Below are positions 25,560-34,153 of a stretch of DNA of 64,000 nucleotides, piece after piece. Position numbers and translations under genes: made by a program. The DNA comes from an uncultured Collinsella sp. GTDB taxonomy: Bacteria > Actinomycetota > Coriobacteriia > Coriobacteriales > Coriobacteriaceae. Position 1 is the stretch's first letter. Each line of letters opens with the position of its first letter. The notes below the pieces were generated by a model. The model had not been told where the DNA came from. It saw only the letters and a program-made list of their open reading frames with translations, and made no database searches. Where the stretch lies: the NCBI GenBank assembly GCA_902494765.1, contig CABUUK010000001.1:1-64000 (forward strand), given 5' to 3'.

Positions 25560-26597
25560 ATGGGTAAGTACATCGTTAAACGTGTGCTTCAGTTCATCCC
25601 GGTATTTTTGGGCGTTACGCTGATTCTGTTCGCCCTTCAGAATATCGTGCCGGGAGATCCGATCAAGCTGATCGGTGGAGACAAGGCTCTGTCCCCCGAG
25701 GTGGAGCTTCAGCTTCGCGTCCGCTATCACCTGGTCCAGTCGGACGAGGACGGCAACGCGATCCTTGACGAGAACGGCGACCCCGTTCAAACGTCGCTCG
25801 TGGACCGTTACTTGTATTACATGAACGGCCTGCTTCATGGCGATCTGGGCAATTCGTATCAGCGCAAGCTGCCGGTTACGGAAATCTTTGCCCAGAAGTA
25901 TCCGTATACGGTCAAACTTGCCGCGTGCGCCATCGTGCTCGAGGCAATTATGGGTATCGGTGCGGGTATCATTTCGGCGGTAAAGCGTTATTCCTTCTGG
26001 GATATTTTGGTAACGCTCACCACGTCGATCCTCGTTGCGGTCCCGGCCTTCTGGCTCGGTATGTTGCTGCAGCTGTTCTTTGGCGTCATCCTCAAGGACG
26101 CTACGGGCGGTGCAATCTCCATGCCGATCTCGGGTGCCGGCGGTTCCAGCTCTCAGTATCAGGATTGGATGCACTATGTGCTTCCGACCATTACGCTGGC
26201 TTCGGTTTCGACCGCTTATGCCGCCCGCATTATGCGCTCGCAGCTGCTTGACGTCATGAACCAGGATTACATCCGTACGGCAAAGGCCAAGGGTCTCTCC
26301 AATCGCGCGATCATCGTCAAGCATGCGCTTAAGAATGCACTCATCCCCGTCGTTACCTATATTGGTGTCGACTTTGGTGGCATGCTTTCGGGCGCCATCC
26401 TGACCGAGACGGTCTTTAACTGGCCCGGTATCGGCTATGAGGTCTATCGCGCCATTAGCATGCGTGACTGGCCCATCGTTATGGGCGGCGTTACGCTCAT
26501 CGTTGTCGTCGTCATGGTGATCAACCTGCTCGTCGACATTAGCTATGCATTCCTCGACCCGCGCATCCGCCTTGGCGGTCCGTCGGATAAGGCCTAA
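25560..26597 (+). CDS. oppB: Oligopeptide ABC importer permease OppB
   Basis: 345-residue membrane protein with six predicted helices. N-terminal YIVKRVLQFIPVFLGVTLIL and VPGDP are standard for DppB/OppB. The coupling motif is IRTAKAKGLSNRAIIVKHAL, followed by VFNWPGIGYEVYRAI. It is somewhat longer than usual because of a periplasmic insert around residues 50-85 and another around 180-200. AGGGGAG lies before ATG 25560. It pairs with OppC. Confidence 0.93.
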   Translation: MGKYIVKRVLQFIPVFLGVTLILFALQNIVPGDPIKLIGGDKALSPEVELQLRVRYHLVQSDEDGNAILDENGDPVQTSLVDRYLYYMNGLLHGDLGNSYQRKLPVTEIFAQKYPYTVKLAACAIVLEAIMGIGAGIISAVKRYSFWDILVTLTTSILVAVPAFWLGMLLQLFFGVILKDATGGAISMPISGAGGSSSQYQDWMHYVLPTITLASVSTAYAARIMRSQLLDVMNQDYIRTAKAKGLSNRAIIVKHALKNALIPVVTYIGVDFGGMLSGAILTETVFNWPGIGYEVYRAISMRDWPIVMGGVTLIVVVVMVINLLVDISYAFLDPRIRLGGPSDKA

Positions 26598-26611
26598 GGG
26601 AGGTACGTCTC

Positions 26612-27547
26612 ATGCAGGAAACTGATTCTCAGTCTCAGGAGCAGGCTACCGCCACCAAGGCCGCATCTGCTCCCGCCAAGTCCCGCACGCTGTGGGGCGA
26701 CGCTTTTAAGCGTCTTCGCAAGAACAAGCTCGCCGTTATCGGTGTCTGCTGGATCATCATCGTCGTTTTGGTTGCCCTGACCGCAGATCTGTGGGCTAAG
26801 CCCTGGCTCGGTTCGCCGACGGCTTCCGACTCGACCACCATGGCCGAGACGTCGCTGTTGGCTCCGTGTGCAGAGCACCCGTTTGGCACCGACGCCCTTG
26901 GTCGCGACATTCTCGTCCGCGTTATCTACGGTGCGCGCGTTTCGCTGTCTGTCGGAATTATGGCCACCGCGATTTCCACGCTGATCGGTCTGGTCATGGG
27001 TGCTCTGGCCGGTTTCTACGGCGGCATCTGGGATACGATCATCATGCGCTGTGCGGACATCTTCCTGGCGTTCCCGTACGTGCTGTTCGTTGTCGCCATG
27101 ATCGCCGTTATCGGCCGCGGTCTTCAGAACGTCTTTATCGCCATCGGTTTTCTCGGCTGGCCTTCGATTGCGCGCGTCTTCCGCTCTGCGATCTTGACCG
27201 TCAAGGAAAACGACTATGTTGATGCTGCGCGCGCGATGGGTGCATCTGATGCTCGTATCGTCGTGCGTCACATCTTCCCGAACTCCGTCGCCTCCATCGT
27301 GGTCTACGCGACCATGAACATTGGTGGCGCCATCCTGACCGAGTCTGCTCTGTCCTTCCTCGGCATGGGCGTTATTCCGCCTACGCCTTCGTGGGGCTCC
27401 ATGATTCAGGACGGTCAGCAGTATCTGCTGACTGCTCCCTGGATGATGATCATGCCCGGTCTGGCAATTCTCTCGACGGTGCTCGCCTTCACCCTGCTGG
27501 GTGACGGTTTGCGCGACGCCCTCGACGTCAAGATGAAGGACGCATAA
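26612..27547 (+). CDS. oppC: Oligopeptide ABC importer permease OppC
   Basis: 311-residue permease. A charged cytoplasmic N-terminal tail of about 30 residues rich in Gln/Thr/Ala precedes LWGDAFKRLRKNKLAVIGV, the usual start of OppC. HPFGTDALGRDILVRVIYGAR and the coupling motif ARAMGASDARIVVRHIFPN are present, as is LSFLGMGVIPPTPSWG. AGGGAGG lies before ATG 26612; 14 bp separate it from oppB. The oppD start follows within 2 bp of the stop. Confidence 0.94.
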   Translation: MQETDSQSQEQATATKAASAPAKSRTLWGDAFKRLRKNKLAVIGVCWIIIVVLVALTADLWAKPWLGSPTASDSTTMAETSLLAPCAEHPFGTDALGRDILVRVIYGARVSLSVGIMATAISTLIGLVMGALAGFYGGIWDTIIMRCADIFLAFPYVLFVVAMIAVIGRGLQNVFIAIGFLGWPSIARVFRSAILTVKENDYVDAARAMGASDARIVVRHIFPNSVASIVVYATMNIGGAILTESALSFLGMGVIPPTPSWGSMIQDGQQYLLTAPWMMIMPGLAILSTVLAFTLLGDGLRDALDVKMKDA

Positions 27548-27549
27548 GG

Positions 27550-28641
27550 ATGAAGAAGAACAAGAACTATGTGGACCTGAAGGACCAGCCGGTTCCCGAG
27601 GGCCAGCATCTGCTCGAGGTCGATGACCTTAAGATGTATTTCCATACCGAGGACGGCGTCGTTCGCGCTGTCGACGGTGTGTCCTACACGCTCGATCGCG
27701 GCGAGACCCTGGGTGTCGTCGGTGAGTCCGGCTCCGGTAAGTCCGTGACCGCCATGACCATCATGGGCCTTATCTCGATGCCTCCGGGAAAGATTGAGGG
27801 TGGCGACGTTCGCTATCGCGGTCGTTCTATCCTCGAGATGACCGAGGAAGAGATGCAGCACATTCGCGGTAACGATATCGCGATGATCTTCCAGGATCCT
27901 ATGACCTCCTTGAACCCGGTCTATAAGATCGGCAAGCAGGTAGGCGAGGGTCTTCGTCTGCACCGTGGCTACTCCAAGCAGGAGGCGCTCAAGCGCGCCA
28001 CCGAGCTTTTGGACCTCGTTGGCATTCCCGAGCCCGAGAAGCGCGTCAATGAGTATCCGCACCAGTTCTCTGGCGGTATGCGTCAGCGCGTCATGATCGC
28101 TATGGCTCTTGCCTGCGACCCCGATATTCTGATTGCCGACGAGCCCACGACTGCCTTGGACGTTACCATTCAGGCTCAGATTATTGAGCTTATGCAGGAA
28201 ATGCAGGAGAAGAACGGCAACGCCATCATCATGATCACCCATGACCTGGGCGTTGTCGCCGATATGGCTGACAAGATCATGGTTATGTACGCCGGCCGTC
28301 CCGTCGAGTTCGGTACTGCTGAGGAAATCTTCTACGAGAGCCGCCACCCCTACACCTGGGGCCTTATCCGCTCCATCCCGGAGCAGGCCATCGAAGAGAA
28401 GAAGCCTCTTACGCCGATTCACGGCAACCCGCCTTCGCTCATGAACCTGCCTGAGGGCTGCGTCTTCTCTCCTCGCTGCCCCTATGCGACGGACAAGTGC
28501 CGCAAGCAGCGCCCCGAGCGCGTTGTCACCGAGTCTGGTCATTACTCTGCGTGCCACTACTCCGGTGACCCCGAGTTCCTCAAGAACGCTCCTGAGACGT
28601 CCCGTACGCGCAAGGATTCCAAGAAGGGAGGCGAGGCGTAA
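27550..28641 (+). CDS. oppD: Oligopeptide ABC importer ATPase OppD
   Basis: 363-residue ATPase. Walker A GESGSGKS (about 60), Q-loop IFQDPMTSLNP, signature FSGGMRQRVMIAMAL (about 175), Walker B LIADEPTTALDVT and H-loop ITHD are intact. The C-terminal oligopeptide-transporter domain has the cysteine pattern GCVFSPRCPYATDKC, a putative Fe-S or metal site common in OppD/DppD. The stop codon overlaps the oppF start by one base (TAATG). Confidence 0.95.
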   Translation: MKKNKNYVDLKDQPVPEGQHLLEVDDLKMYFHTEDGVVRAVDGVSYTLDRGETLGVVGESGSGKSVTAMTIMGLISMPPGKIEGGDVRYRGRSILEMTEEEMQHIRGNDIAMIFQDPMTSLNPVYKIGKQVGEGLRLHRGYSKQEALKRATELLDLVGIPEPEKRVNEYPHQFSGGMRQRVMIAMALACDPDILIADEPTTALDVTIQAQIIELMQEMQEKNGNAIIMITHDLGVVADMADKIMVMYAGRPVEFGTAEEIFYESRHPYTWGLIRSIPEQAIEEKKPLTPIHGNPPSLMNLPEGCVFSPRCPYATDKCRKQRPERVVTESGHYSACHYSGDPEFLKNAPETSRTRKDSKKGGEA

Positions 28642-29669
28642 TGGCAGATACCAACGAGCGCACTCCGCTCCTGAAGGTCGAGCACCTCTCTAAGGAGTTT
28701 CCCGCTGAGTCCGGCATGTTCGCCAAGCGCTTCTCCAAGCGTGTCGTCTCTGCTGTAAATGACATCTCTTTTGAGATTTATCCTGGCGAGACCTTTGGTC
28801 TGGTTGGTGAGTCTGGTTGCGGTAAGTCCACGACGGGTCGCACCATCATGCGCTTGACCAAGCCGACCGCCGGTAAGGTGTTCTTCCAGGGCAAAGATGT
28901 TGCCGAGATGAGCAAGCATGAGATCAAGGACATGCGTCGCGAGATGCAGTTTATCTTCCAGGATCCTTATGCTTCGCTGAACCCTCGTATGACCATTGGC
29001 GAGATCGTCTCCGAGCCCATGACCATTCACGGCGTGGGCACCAAGGAGGAGCGTATTGAGCGTGTCCGCGAGCTGCTGGACGTCGTCGGTCTGAACCCCG
29101 AGCACATCAACCGCTATCCGCACGAGTTCTCCGGCGGTCAGCGTCAGCGTGTCGGCATTGCCCGCGCGTTCGCTCTGAAGCCCAAGCTGATCATCTGCGA
29201 CGAGCCTGTCTCTGCACTTGACGTTTCCATTCAGGCCCAGGTTTTGAACCTGCTGAAGGAGCTTCAGGATAAGTTCGGTACTGCTTATCTCTTCATTGCT
29301 CACGACCTCTCCGTCGTGCAGCACATTTCTGATCGCGTTGCCGTTATGTATCTGGGCAAGATGGTCGAGGTTTCGGACTGGAAGACGCTCTACAGCGAGC
29401 CTCACCATCCGTACACGCAGTCGCTGCTGTCTGCCGTGCCGGTGCCCGATCCTGATATCCAGAAGACCCGCAAGCGCATCATCCTCGCCGGCGATCCGCC
29501 GTCACCGCTGGATCCGCCGACCGGTTGCCGTTTCCACACTCGCTGCCCAATCGCTCAGGGTATCTGCTCTGAGAAGCTTCCCGAGTTTAAGGAAGTCGCA
29601 CCGGGCCACTGCTGCGCGTGCCACTTCGCGGAGCCGTTCCCGATCAAGGAATCGCACATCGACCTGTAG
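28641..29669 (+). CDS. oppF: Oligopeptide ABC importer ATPase OppF
   Basis: 342-residue ATPase. Walker A GESGCGKST (about 57), IFQDPYASLNPRM, signature FSGGQRQRVGIARAF, Walker B IICDEPVSALDVS and H-loop IAHD, then the C-terminal domain GCRFHTRCPIAQGIC. AAGGGAGG lies inside the end of oppD, and the overlap indicates translational coupling. Last gene of the opp operon; a 129-bp hairpin and then a smaller hairpin follow. Confidence 0.95.
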   Translation: MADTNERTPLLKVEHLSKEFPAESGMFAKRFSKRVVSAVNDISFEIYPGETFGLVGESGCGKSTTGRTIMRLTKPTAGKVFFQGKDVAEMSKHEIKDMRREMQFIFQDPYASLNPRMTIGEIVSEPMTIHGVGTKEERIERVRELLDVVGLNPEHINRYPHEFSGGQRQRVGIARAFALKPKLIICDEPVSALDVSIQAQVLNLLKELQDKFGTAYLFIAHDLSVVQHISDRVAVMYLGKMVEVSDWKTLYSEPHHPYTQSLLSAVPVPDPDIQKTRKRIILAGDPPSPLDPPTGCRFHTRCPIAQGICSEKLPEFKEVAPGHCCACHFAEPFPIKESHIDL

Positions 29670-29685
29670 CCGGTTGTTATCGTCC

Positions 29686-29814
29686 GGGCCCGCGCTGGAC
29701 TTAGTTTTCAGAACGTCCTCGACCATGGAAACCCCCTTATCCTGCTCCTTCGGAGCCGCGGATAAGGGGGTTTCCTGGTCTGAATGTTCTGAAAACTAAG
29801 TCCAGCACGGGCCC
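29686..29814. repeat. 129-bp near-perfect hairpin downstream of oppF
   Basis: Outer 29-base arms (29686-29714 and 29786-29814) match at 28 positions. Inner arms with the AAACCCCCTTATCC/GGATAAGGGGGTTT core match except for one extra base, and the tip GCTCCTTCGGAGC is itself a hairpin. There is no coding sequence or transposase inside. It could be a non-autonomous mobile element or an mRNA 3'-end stabiliser. Confidence 0.85.
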
Positions 29815-29878
29815 TGTGTTACCACTGCAGAGGGGTGCGATTCCTTGATCGCTCACTTAATCTAATGGGAAAGATAGC

Positions 29879-29904
29879 GAGGCCGGAGCTTTAGCTCCGG
29901 CCTC
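29879..29904 (+). terminator. Hairpin, probable terminator of the opp operon
   Basis: GAGGCCGGAGC and GCTCCGGCCTC form a perfect 11-bp stem with a four-base loop, followed by CTTATATA, a weak T-tract. Confidence 0.65.
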
Positions 29905-29994
29905 CTTATATAAGGGCTAGGCAAAGCCGAGCCACTAAATTTATATCAGCTCCCAGAACATGTTTGAGAACTGTGCCTGAAGTATGTATTTGCA

Positions 29995-30119
29995 GGCCCC
30001 GAATCGGTGTTGCCTCCCGGCGCATTCCGCAGGGGGAGCGATATTTTGCAGCACGAAGTGCGAAGCAAAATATCGCTCATGCCCGAGGACGCGCCGGGAG
30101 GCAACACCGATTCGGGGCC
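29995..30119. repeat. 125-bp palindrome with perfect 29-bp arms upstream of tRNA-Leu
   Basis: Arms 29995-30023 and 30091-30119 are exact reverse complements over 29 bases (beginning GGCCCCGAATCGG). Inside, AGCGATATTTTGC (30037-30049) pairs exactly with 30065-30077, and GCACGAAGTGC forms the tip. No reading frame of note. Same general design as the elements at 29686 and 39379. Confidence 0.88.
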
Positions 30120-30176
30120 GAACATATAGATCTACCAGCGCATTTACAAATTCGTAAACTTTTTTGAAAAAAGTGC

Positions 30177-30206
30177 TTGCACAGTTCTCGAATCATAGGT
30201 TATTAT
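30177..30206 (+). promoter_or_regulatory. Promoter of tRNA-Leu
   Basis: TTGCAC (30177) and TATTAT (30201) with 18-bp spacing. Immediately upstream is the A/T palindrome ACTTTTTTGAAAAAAGT, shared with the other tRNA promoters in this window. Confidence 0.75.
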
Positions 30207-30263
30207 CTTTCTCGTTGAACGCGCGGGTCCAACAAAACGAACTGCGAATCAACAACATAGCAT

Positions 30264-30353
30264 GTCGGAGTGGCGGAATTGGCAGACGCGCTAGCTTGAG
30301 GTGCTAGTGACCGCTTTTTGGTCATGCGGGTTCAAGTCCCGCCTCCGACACCA
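30264..30353 (+). tRNA. tRNA-Leu(GAG)
   Basis: Class II tRNA with a long variable arm. The acceptor GTCGGAG pairs with CTCCGAC, the anticodon stem CTAGC/GCTAG encloses loop TTGAGGT giving anticodon GAG, and the T-arm has GGTTCAAGTCC. Discriminator A and CCA are encoded. Confidence 0.96.
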
Positions 30354-30364
30354 TCGCATTTGAG

Positions 30365-30386
30365 AAGCCTCTTCGGAGGCTTTTTT
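30365..30386 (+). terminator. Terminator after tRNA-Leu
   Basis: AAGCCTC/GAGGCTT stem with a TTCG loop, followed by a T-run. Confidence 0.88.
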
Positions 30387-30412
30387 GTTACCGATAGACG
30401 GTGGGGTCCACG

Positions 30413-32758
30413 ATGGAAACGCTTGAACGCAACGAGTGGGCAGACGTTGCCCAACTAGTCGAGATCACGAGCGATGCTGTCATCATCTGCGAGCTCGACG
30501 GAACCATTCTGCATGTGAATAATCGCTTACTTGGGTTGATGTGCGAGGAACGCGCCGATGTCATCGGTGGAGATGTTAAAGACGTCCTGTACTCGTCCGC
30601 TTTTGAACGTGCGACGGAACATCGTCTGCCATTTGAAACTGATGGCTTCGAGAACGAACTGATGCTCAAGCTGAGTGACGGCTCTTTTATCCCCGTCTTG
30701 GTTCGCGCGGGCTCCGTAACGCCTCCACGCATCTTTGGGCGCCGCGCACCACGTGTCCTAGTGGCGCTTCACAGTATCGAGGAACAGTATTCTCACGACC
30801 GTCAACTTAAGCGTGCGTTATCGGAGCTTAGAGTTGCGAACAAGCGTCTCTCTGGCACTCTCTCGGTCATTATGAGTACCGTGGGCTCCGATGAGCTGTC
30901 CAGCCTACTTGATACCGTTTTGAACCAGCTTGTAGGAACGCTCGATGCTTCGGGTGCCGCTATCTATTTTTCTGAGAGCGGCGGTTTTAAACTTCGCGGT
31001 GTTTCCAAGGAGCTGTACGACAGCTACCTGCCTGAGTTTTTGCCGTATGGCGCTGGCATTCCGACGTATGTTCTTCGTGAGTCGCGTGCCTGTCGCTTGT
31101 CGATTCAACAGGACCTTGAGGGTGATAAGGCCGCCTCCGGTATGTTCATGGACCTGGACAATCGTTCTAAGCACCTGTTGCGCATGCAGGATATGCCTCC
31201 GTACCGCAGCGAGATCTGTCTTCCCGTTTTTTACGGTACGCAGATTCTTGGCGTGCTGGAAGTTGGTTGGAAACGCCCCCAGGCACCGCTCGCCTATGAC
31301 GTTAATGTGCTCGAGGTCATTTGCGATTACCTGTCTATCCAGCTGGTCGGCATGGCATCGAGCCTTCGCTCCCGTCGCACGGCCGAGCTTGGCCGCTCGC
31401 TCAATGTCTTGCGTGATGAGTTGTTTACCTTTCTAGACGATTCCGCCGCGGCTACCCAGGCGGTATCGTCCGAGATCTGCAATATGCTTAACTGCCATTT
31501 TTGCCCTGTTGAGTATGACGCCAGTCTGGATTCCTACGTCATAGATTTTGAAGGTGGCAGTCGCGTTGCTTTGCCGGACGATCCCGAGAAGCTTTTCTTT
31601 TCCACGACGGCGCCAGCGGCACGTCTGGGGGCTGGCCCTGATGGCTTTGAGGCATCTGTTTTGGGCGGTACGAGTGCCGAGGACCTTAAACACGTCCGTA
31701 TAACTCGCGTTGACGAATCGATGCCTATGGGAGGCTGGCTTAGGGCGCATGGTCTGCCTTGTCAAGGTCTCTACGTCGACTCCGGCATCGAGGCGGGGCG
31801 ACCACGCTCTAAGGGTGATGGCAAGCACAGTAACGACGCAATTGTTCCTGCTTCTGTTGCGAAGAGCCCGACGACGCGCGCGCTGCTGCTTCGTGATGGT
31901 AGCCAAGAGCCGATTGATGATCTTGAATATGACTACTTGGTGCACTTGGCGCATGACTTTGAACTGATCTACGAAGGCGAATCTCAAAAGCGCGAGGAGC
32001 GCCATATCGCTCAGACCCTTCAGATCGGCATGAGAAATTCCCTGGGGGATGTTCCGGGTATCGCAACCGATTCGGTGTACCTGTCAGCCACGAACTCGGC
32101 GTTGGTCGGCGGCGATTTCTATACGCTCATCCGTCTTCCCGACGACTGCGCCGTCATGATTCTGGGTGATGTGTCTGGCAAAGGCATTGAGGCCGCATCG
32201 ATGTCCGCGCTCGTCAAGACGGCCCTGACGGCATATGCGTGGGAGGGCGCTGGACCGGCCCGCATGGCACGCTCTCTTAACAGTATGCTCATGGGCTTTT
32301 CGAGGGTCGAGACGTTCGTGACGGCCTTTATCGCCAAGATTGACCTTAAAGCCGGACGCGCAACGTATTGTTCGGCGGGCCATCCTCCGACCATGGTCAT
32401 TAGGCCAGAGTCGATGCCGCTGGGTGGCGGCGAGGCCCGTGGGGGAGAGGTCGAGCTGCTTGGATGCCAATCGGGCGTAATCGGTGCCTTTGAGAGCATG
32501 GTGTACGAGACAGGCGTGTTTACGTTCGCTCCTGGCGACATGCTCTTCATGTATACGGACGGAACGATTGAGGCCCGCGACCGCACCGGAGCGTTCTTTG
32601 GTGAGCAGCGCCTTCGTGACCTTCTGCTCTCTGTCTCGGGTGAGGGCGTATCGGGAATCTGCGGCAAGGTCTTGGGCGAGCTTGACCGATTTACCGAATC
32701 GGCGCTGGACGATGACATTGCATTGGTGTCCCTTGAGTTTTTACGGGGTCGTTCATAG
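30413..32758 (+). CDS. PAS-GAF-PP2C (RsbU/SpoIIE-type) protein phosphatase
   Basis: 781-residue cytosolic multidomain regulator. A PAS-like domain (about 10-95; SDAVIICELDGTILHVNNRL) is followed by a short coiled linker, a GAF-like domain (about 155-310), a less conserved middle region (about 320-540) and a C-terminal PP2C/SpoIIE phosphatase (about 560-780). Metal and catalytic motifs are GGDFYTLIRL, ILGDVSGKGIEAA, YCSAGHPP, LFMYTDG and DDDIALV. Such proteins dephosphorylate an anti-anti-sigma (STAS) protein in response to a signal. The next gene encodes a STAS-HATPase fusion, its likely substrate. ATG 30413 is preferred, with GGTGGGG upstream; there is an alternative GTG at 30401. Confidence 0.9.
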   Translation: METLERNEWADVAQLVEITSDAVIICELDGTILHVNNRLLGLMCEERADVIGGDVKDVLYSSAFERATEHRLPFETDGFENELMLKLSDGSFIPVLVRAGSVTPPRIFGRRAPRVLVALHSIEEQYSHDRQLKRALSELRVANKRLSGTLSVIMSTVGSDELSSLLDTVLNQLVGTLDASGAAIYFSESGGFKLRGVSKELYDSYLPEFLPYGAGIPTYVLRESRACRLSIQQDLEGDKAASGMFMDLDNRSKHLLRMQDMPPYRSEICLPVFYGTQILGVLEVGWKRPQAPLAYDVNVLEVICDYLSIQLVGMASSLRSRRTAELGRSLNVLRDELFTFLDDSAAATQAVSSEICNMLNCHFCPVEYDASLDSYVIDFEGGSRVALPDDPEKLFFSTTAPAARLGAGPDGFEASVLGGTSAEDLKHVRITRVDESMPMGGWLRAHGLPCQGLYVDSGIEAGRPRSKGDGKHSNDAIVPASVAKSPTTRALLLRDGSQEPIDDLEYDYLVHLAHDFELIYEGESQKREERHIAQTLQIGMRNSLGDVPGIATDSVYLSATNSALVGGDFYTLIRLPDDCAVMILGDVSGKGIEAASMSALVKTALTAYAWEGAGPARMARSLNSMLMGFSRVETFVTAFIAKIDLKAGRATYCSAGHPPTMVIRPESMPLGGGEARGGEVELLGCQSGVIGAFESMVYETGVFTFAPGDMLFMYTDGTIEARDRTGAFFGEQRLRDLLLSVSGEGVSGICGKVLGELDRFTESALDDDIALVSLEFLRGRS

Positions 32759-32836
32759 ACGACGCTGGGCGGGCTGAATCCGTACGGTTGGGGAAACGAA
32801 TGCATCGAGTGGGCTTTTTTGGGGAACCATGGTCGT

Positions 32837-33583
32837 ATGAATGAGTGGAATGACATAGCGGTTTTGACGCCTCCAGGCGATATCGACATCGCCACGGTGC
32901 CTGCGCTGCGTCGGCGGTTGGATGCTTTGATTGGCCGCGGCGTGCGTCGTGTTGTCATCAACTGTCAGGCTGTTAGCTTTATCGATTCGACGGGCTTGGC
33001 ATTCCTGCTTACGCGCGCTCGTGAGCTCATGAGGCGAGAAGGCCTGCTTTCGCTCGTCAATGCATCGGGTGAAGTTGTTCGCTTTTTGGAGATTGCTCGT
33101 CTTGTCGATATCCTTCATGTCGCGGGGCCGGCACGGGAGTCTATTCCCGCCATTCCGGTGGGGGAGCTGCCTCGCTGGAGTAAGAGCGTCGAGGTCCGTC
33201 AGGGTATCGAGAATCTTCCATACTACCGACATCGCATTGCCGAACTCCTTGAATCGCTTCCGTTGCGCCGTGACGAGCGCTACGATGTCGCATTGGCGTC
33301 GGGGGAGGCGCTGGGTAATGCCTATGACCATGCGGGCGGTATCGGGTGCGTCCTGACGGTTCAGGCCTATGGCGATCGCGTTGTGGTTGAGGTGCTTGAT
33401 CGAGGTGCCGGCTATTCTATCGATGAAACGAGCGAGCCGGTTGCATCTGAGGAACGCGGCCGTGGTATCAAGCTTATGCGTATGCTCGTCGATAACGTGG
33501 AGGTTGCTCGTCGTACGGACGGCGCCGGCACGCGCGTGCAGATGGTGAAGCTGTTTAGCGGAGCGCTGGAATCGTGTGCCTAG
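32837..33583 (+). CDS. STAS-HATPase fusion (anti-sigma antagonist joined to anti-sigma kinase)
   Basis: 248 residues. The N-terminal STAS domain (about 1-100; GDIDIATVPALRRRLDAL, phospho-site motif FIDSTGLAFLL with the conserved serine) resembles SpoIIAA/RsbV. The C-terminal HATPase_c domain (about 125-245) has the RsbW/SpoIIAB-type N-box GEALGNAYDHAGG, G1 DRGAG and G2 GRGIKLMRMLVD. RsbV-like and RsbW-like functions are usually on separate proteins that bind each other, so a fusion is notable. It follows the phosphatase gene by 78 bp. No sigma factor gene is in the window. ATG 32837 is chosen; an in-frame TTG lies at 32819. Confidence 0.82.
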   Translation: MNEWNDIAVLTPPGDIDIATVPALRRRLDALIGRGVRRVVINCQAVSFIDSTGLAFLLTRARELMRREGLLSLVNASGEVVRFLEIARLVDILHVAGPARESIPAIPVGELPRWSKSVEVRQGIENLPYYRHRIAELLESLPLRRDERYDVALASGEALGNAYDHAGGIGCVLTVQAYGDRVVVEVLDRGAGYSIDETSEPVASEERGRGIKLMRMLVDNVEVARRTDGAGTRVQMVKLFSGALESCA

Positions 33584-33647
33584 CCAATCGCTTTAGCGCG
33601 TTTGGCTATTAAGAACATGCGGCAGACAAGTTTTTTGAAAAAAGTAC

Positions 33648-33676
33648 TTGCGTCTTTTGGACAACTCGCGTAAATT
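33648..33676 (+). promoter_or_regulatory. Promoter of the Gly-Cys-Gly tRNA cluster
   Basis: TTGCGT (33648) and TAAATT (33671), 17-bp spacing. Directly upstream is GTTTTTTGAAAAAAGTAC, the shared tRNA-promoter A/T element. Confidence 0.7.
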
Positions 33677-33688
33677 AATAACCCGCAA

Positions 33689-33764
33689 GCGGACATGGCT
33701 CAGTTGGTAGAGCACAACCTTGCCAAGGTTGGGGTCGCGGGTTCGAGCCCCGTTGTCCGCTCCA
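33689..33764 (+). tRNA. tRNA-Gly(GCC), copy 1
   Basis: GCGGACA/TGTCCGC acceptor, anticodon stem CAACC/GGTTG with loop TTGCCAA (anticodon GCC), T-arm GGGTTCGAGCCCC, CCA encoded. Identical to the copies at 33915 and 36380. Confidence 0.96.
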
Positions 33765-33774
33765 TTGTATTTCC

Positions 33775-33797
33775 GGACCGTTTAGGCGGTCCTTTTT
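33775..33797 (+). terminator. Hairpin with T-run after tRNA-Gly copy 1
   Basis: GGACCG/CGGTCC with TTTAGG loop and TTTTT. It may be partial, since tRNA-Cys follows with no clear promoter. Confidence 0.75.
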
Positions 33798-33798
33798 C

Positions 33799-33872
33799 GG
33801 CGAAGTGGCCAAGTGGTAAGGCAGAGGCCTGCAAAGCCTTTACCCCCGGTTCGAATCCGGGCTTCGCCTCCA
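33799..33872 (+). tRNA. tRNA-Cys(GCA)
   Basis: GGCGAAG/CTTCGCC acceptor, anticodon loop CTGCAAA (GCA), T-arm GGTTCGAATCC, discriminator T and CCA encoded. Confidence 0.96.
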
Positions 33873-33881
33873 GGCAACATC

Positions 33882-33908
33882 CGGGCGCTCCGGCGCCCGT
33901 TTTGTTTT
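33882..33908 (+). terminator. Hairpin after tRNA-Cys
   Basis: CGGGCGC/GCGCCCG with TCCG loop, followed by TTTTGTTTT. Confidence 0.75.
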
Positions 33909-33914
33909 ACATAT

Positions 33915-33990
33915 GCGGACATGGCTCAGTTGGTAGAGCACAACCTTGCCAAGGTTGGGGTCGCGGGTTCGAGCCCCGTTGTCCGCTCCA
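33915..33990 (+). tRNA. tRNA-Gly(GCC), copy 2
   Basis: Same 76-nt sequence as copy 1. Its last 18 bases recur at 34160-34177. Confidence 0.96.
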
Positions 33991-33998
33991 AGTGTAAT

Positions 33999-34030
33999 AG
34001 CCCGACTACCACGGTAGCCGGGCTTTTTTG
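33999..34030 (+). terminator. Terminator after tRNA-Gly copy 2
   Basis: AGCCCG/CGGGCT plus inner CTACC/GGTAG, followed by TTTTTT. Confidence 0.88.
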
Positions 34031-34153
34031 TACCCATCGCCTGGGCTCGAACCCGAGAGGGAGCGAGCGTTAAGCAAACGCGGAGCGTTTGTAGCGAGCT
34101 GGCGAGGTCGCCGGCAGGCGGCCGAAGCCGGTGCGGATCCGCGAAGCGGATAC

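Noticed and set aside
29686..30119. Insertion sequence bounded by the large palindromes
   Set aside because: No transposase frame lies inside or between the two elements, and their arms are unrelated, so they are not the ends of one element.
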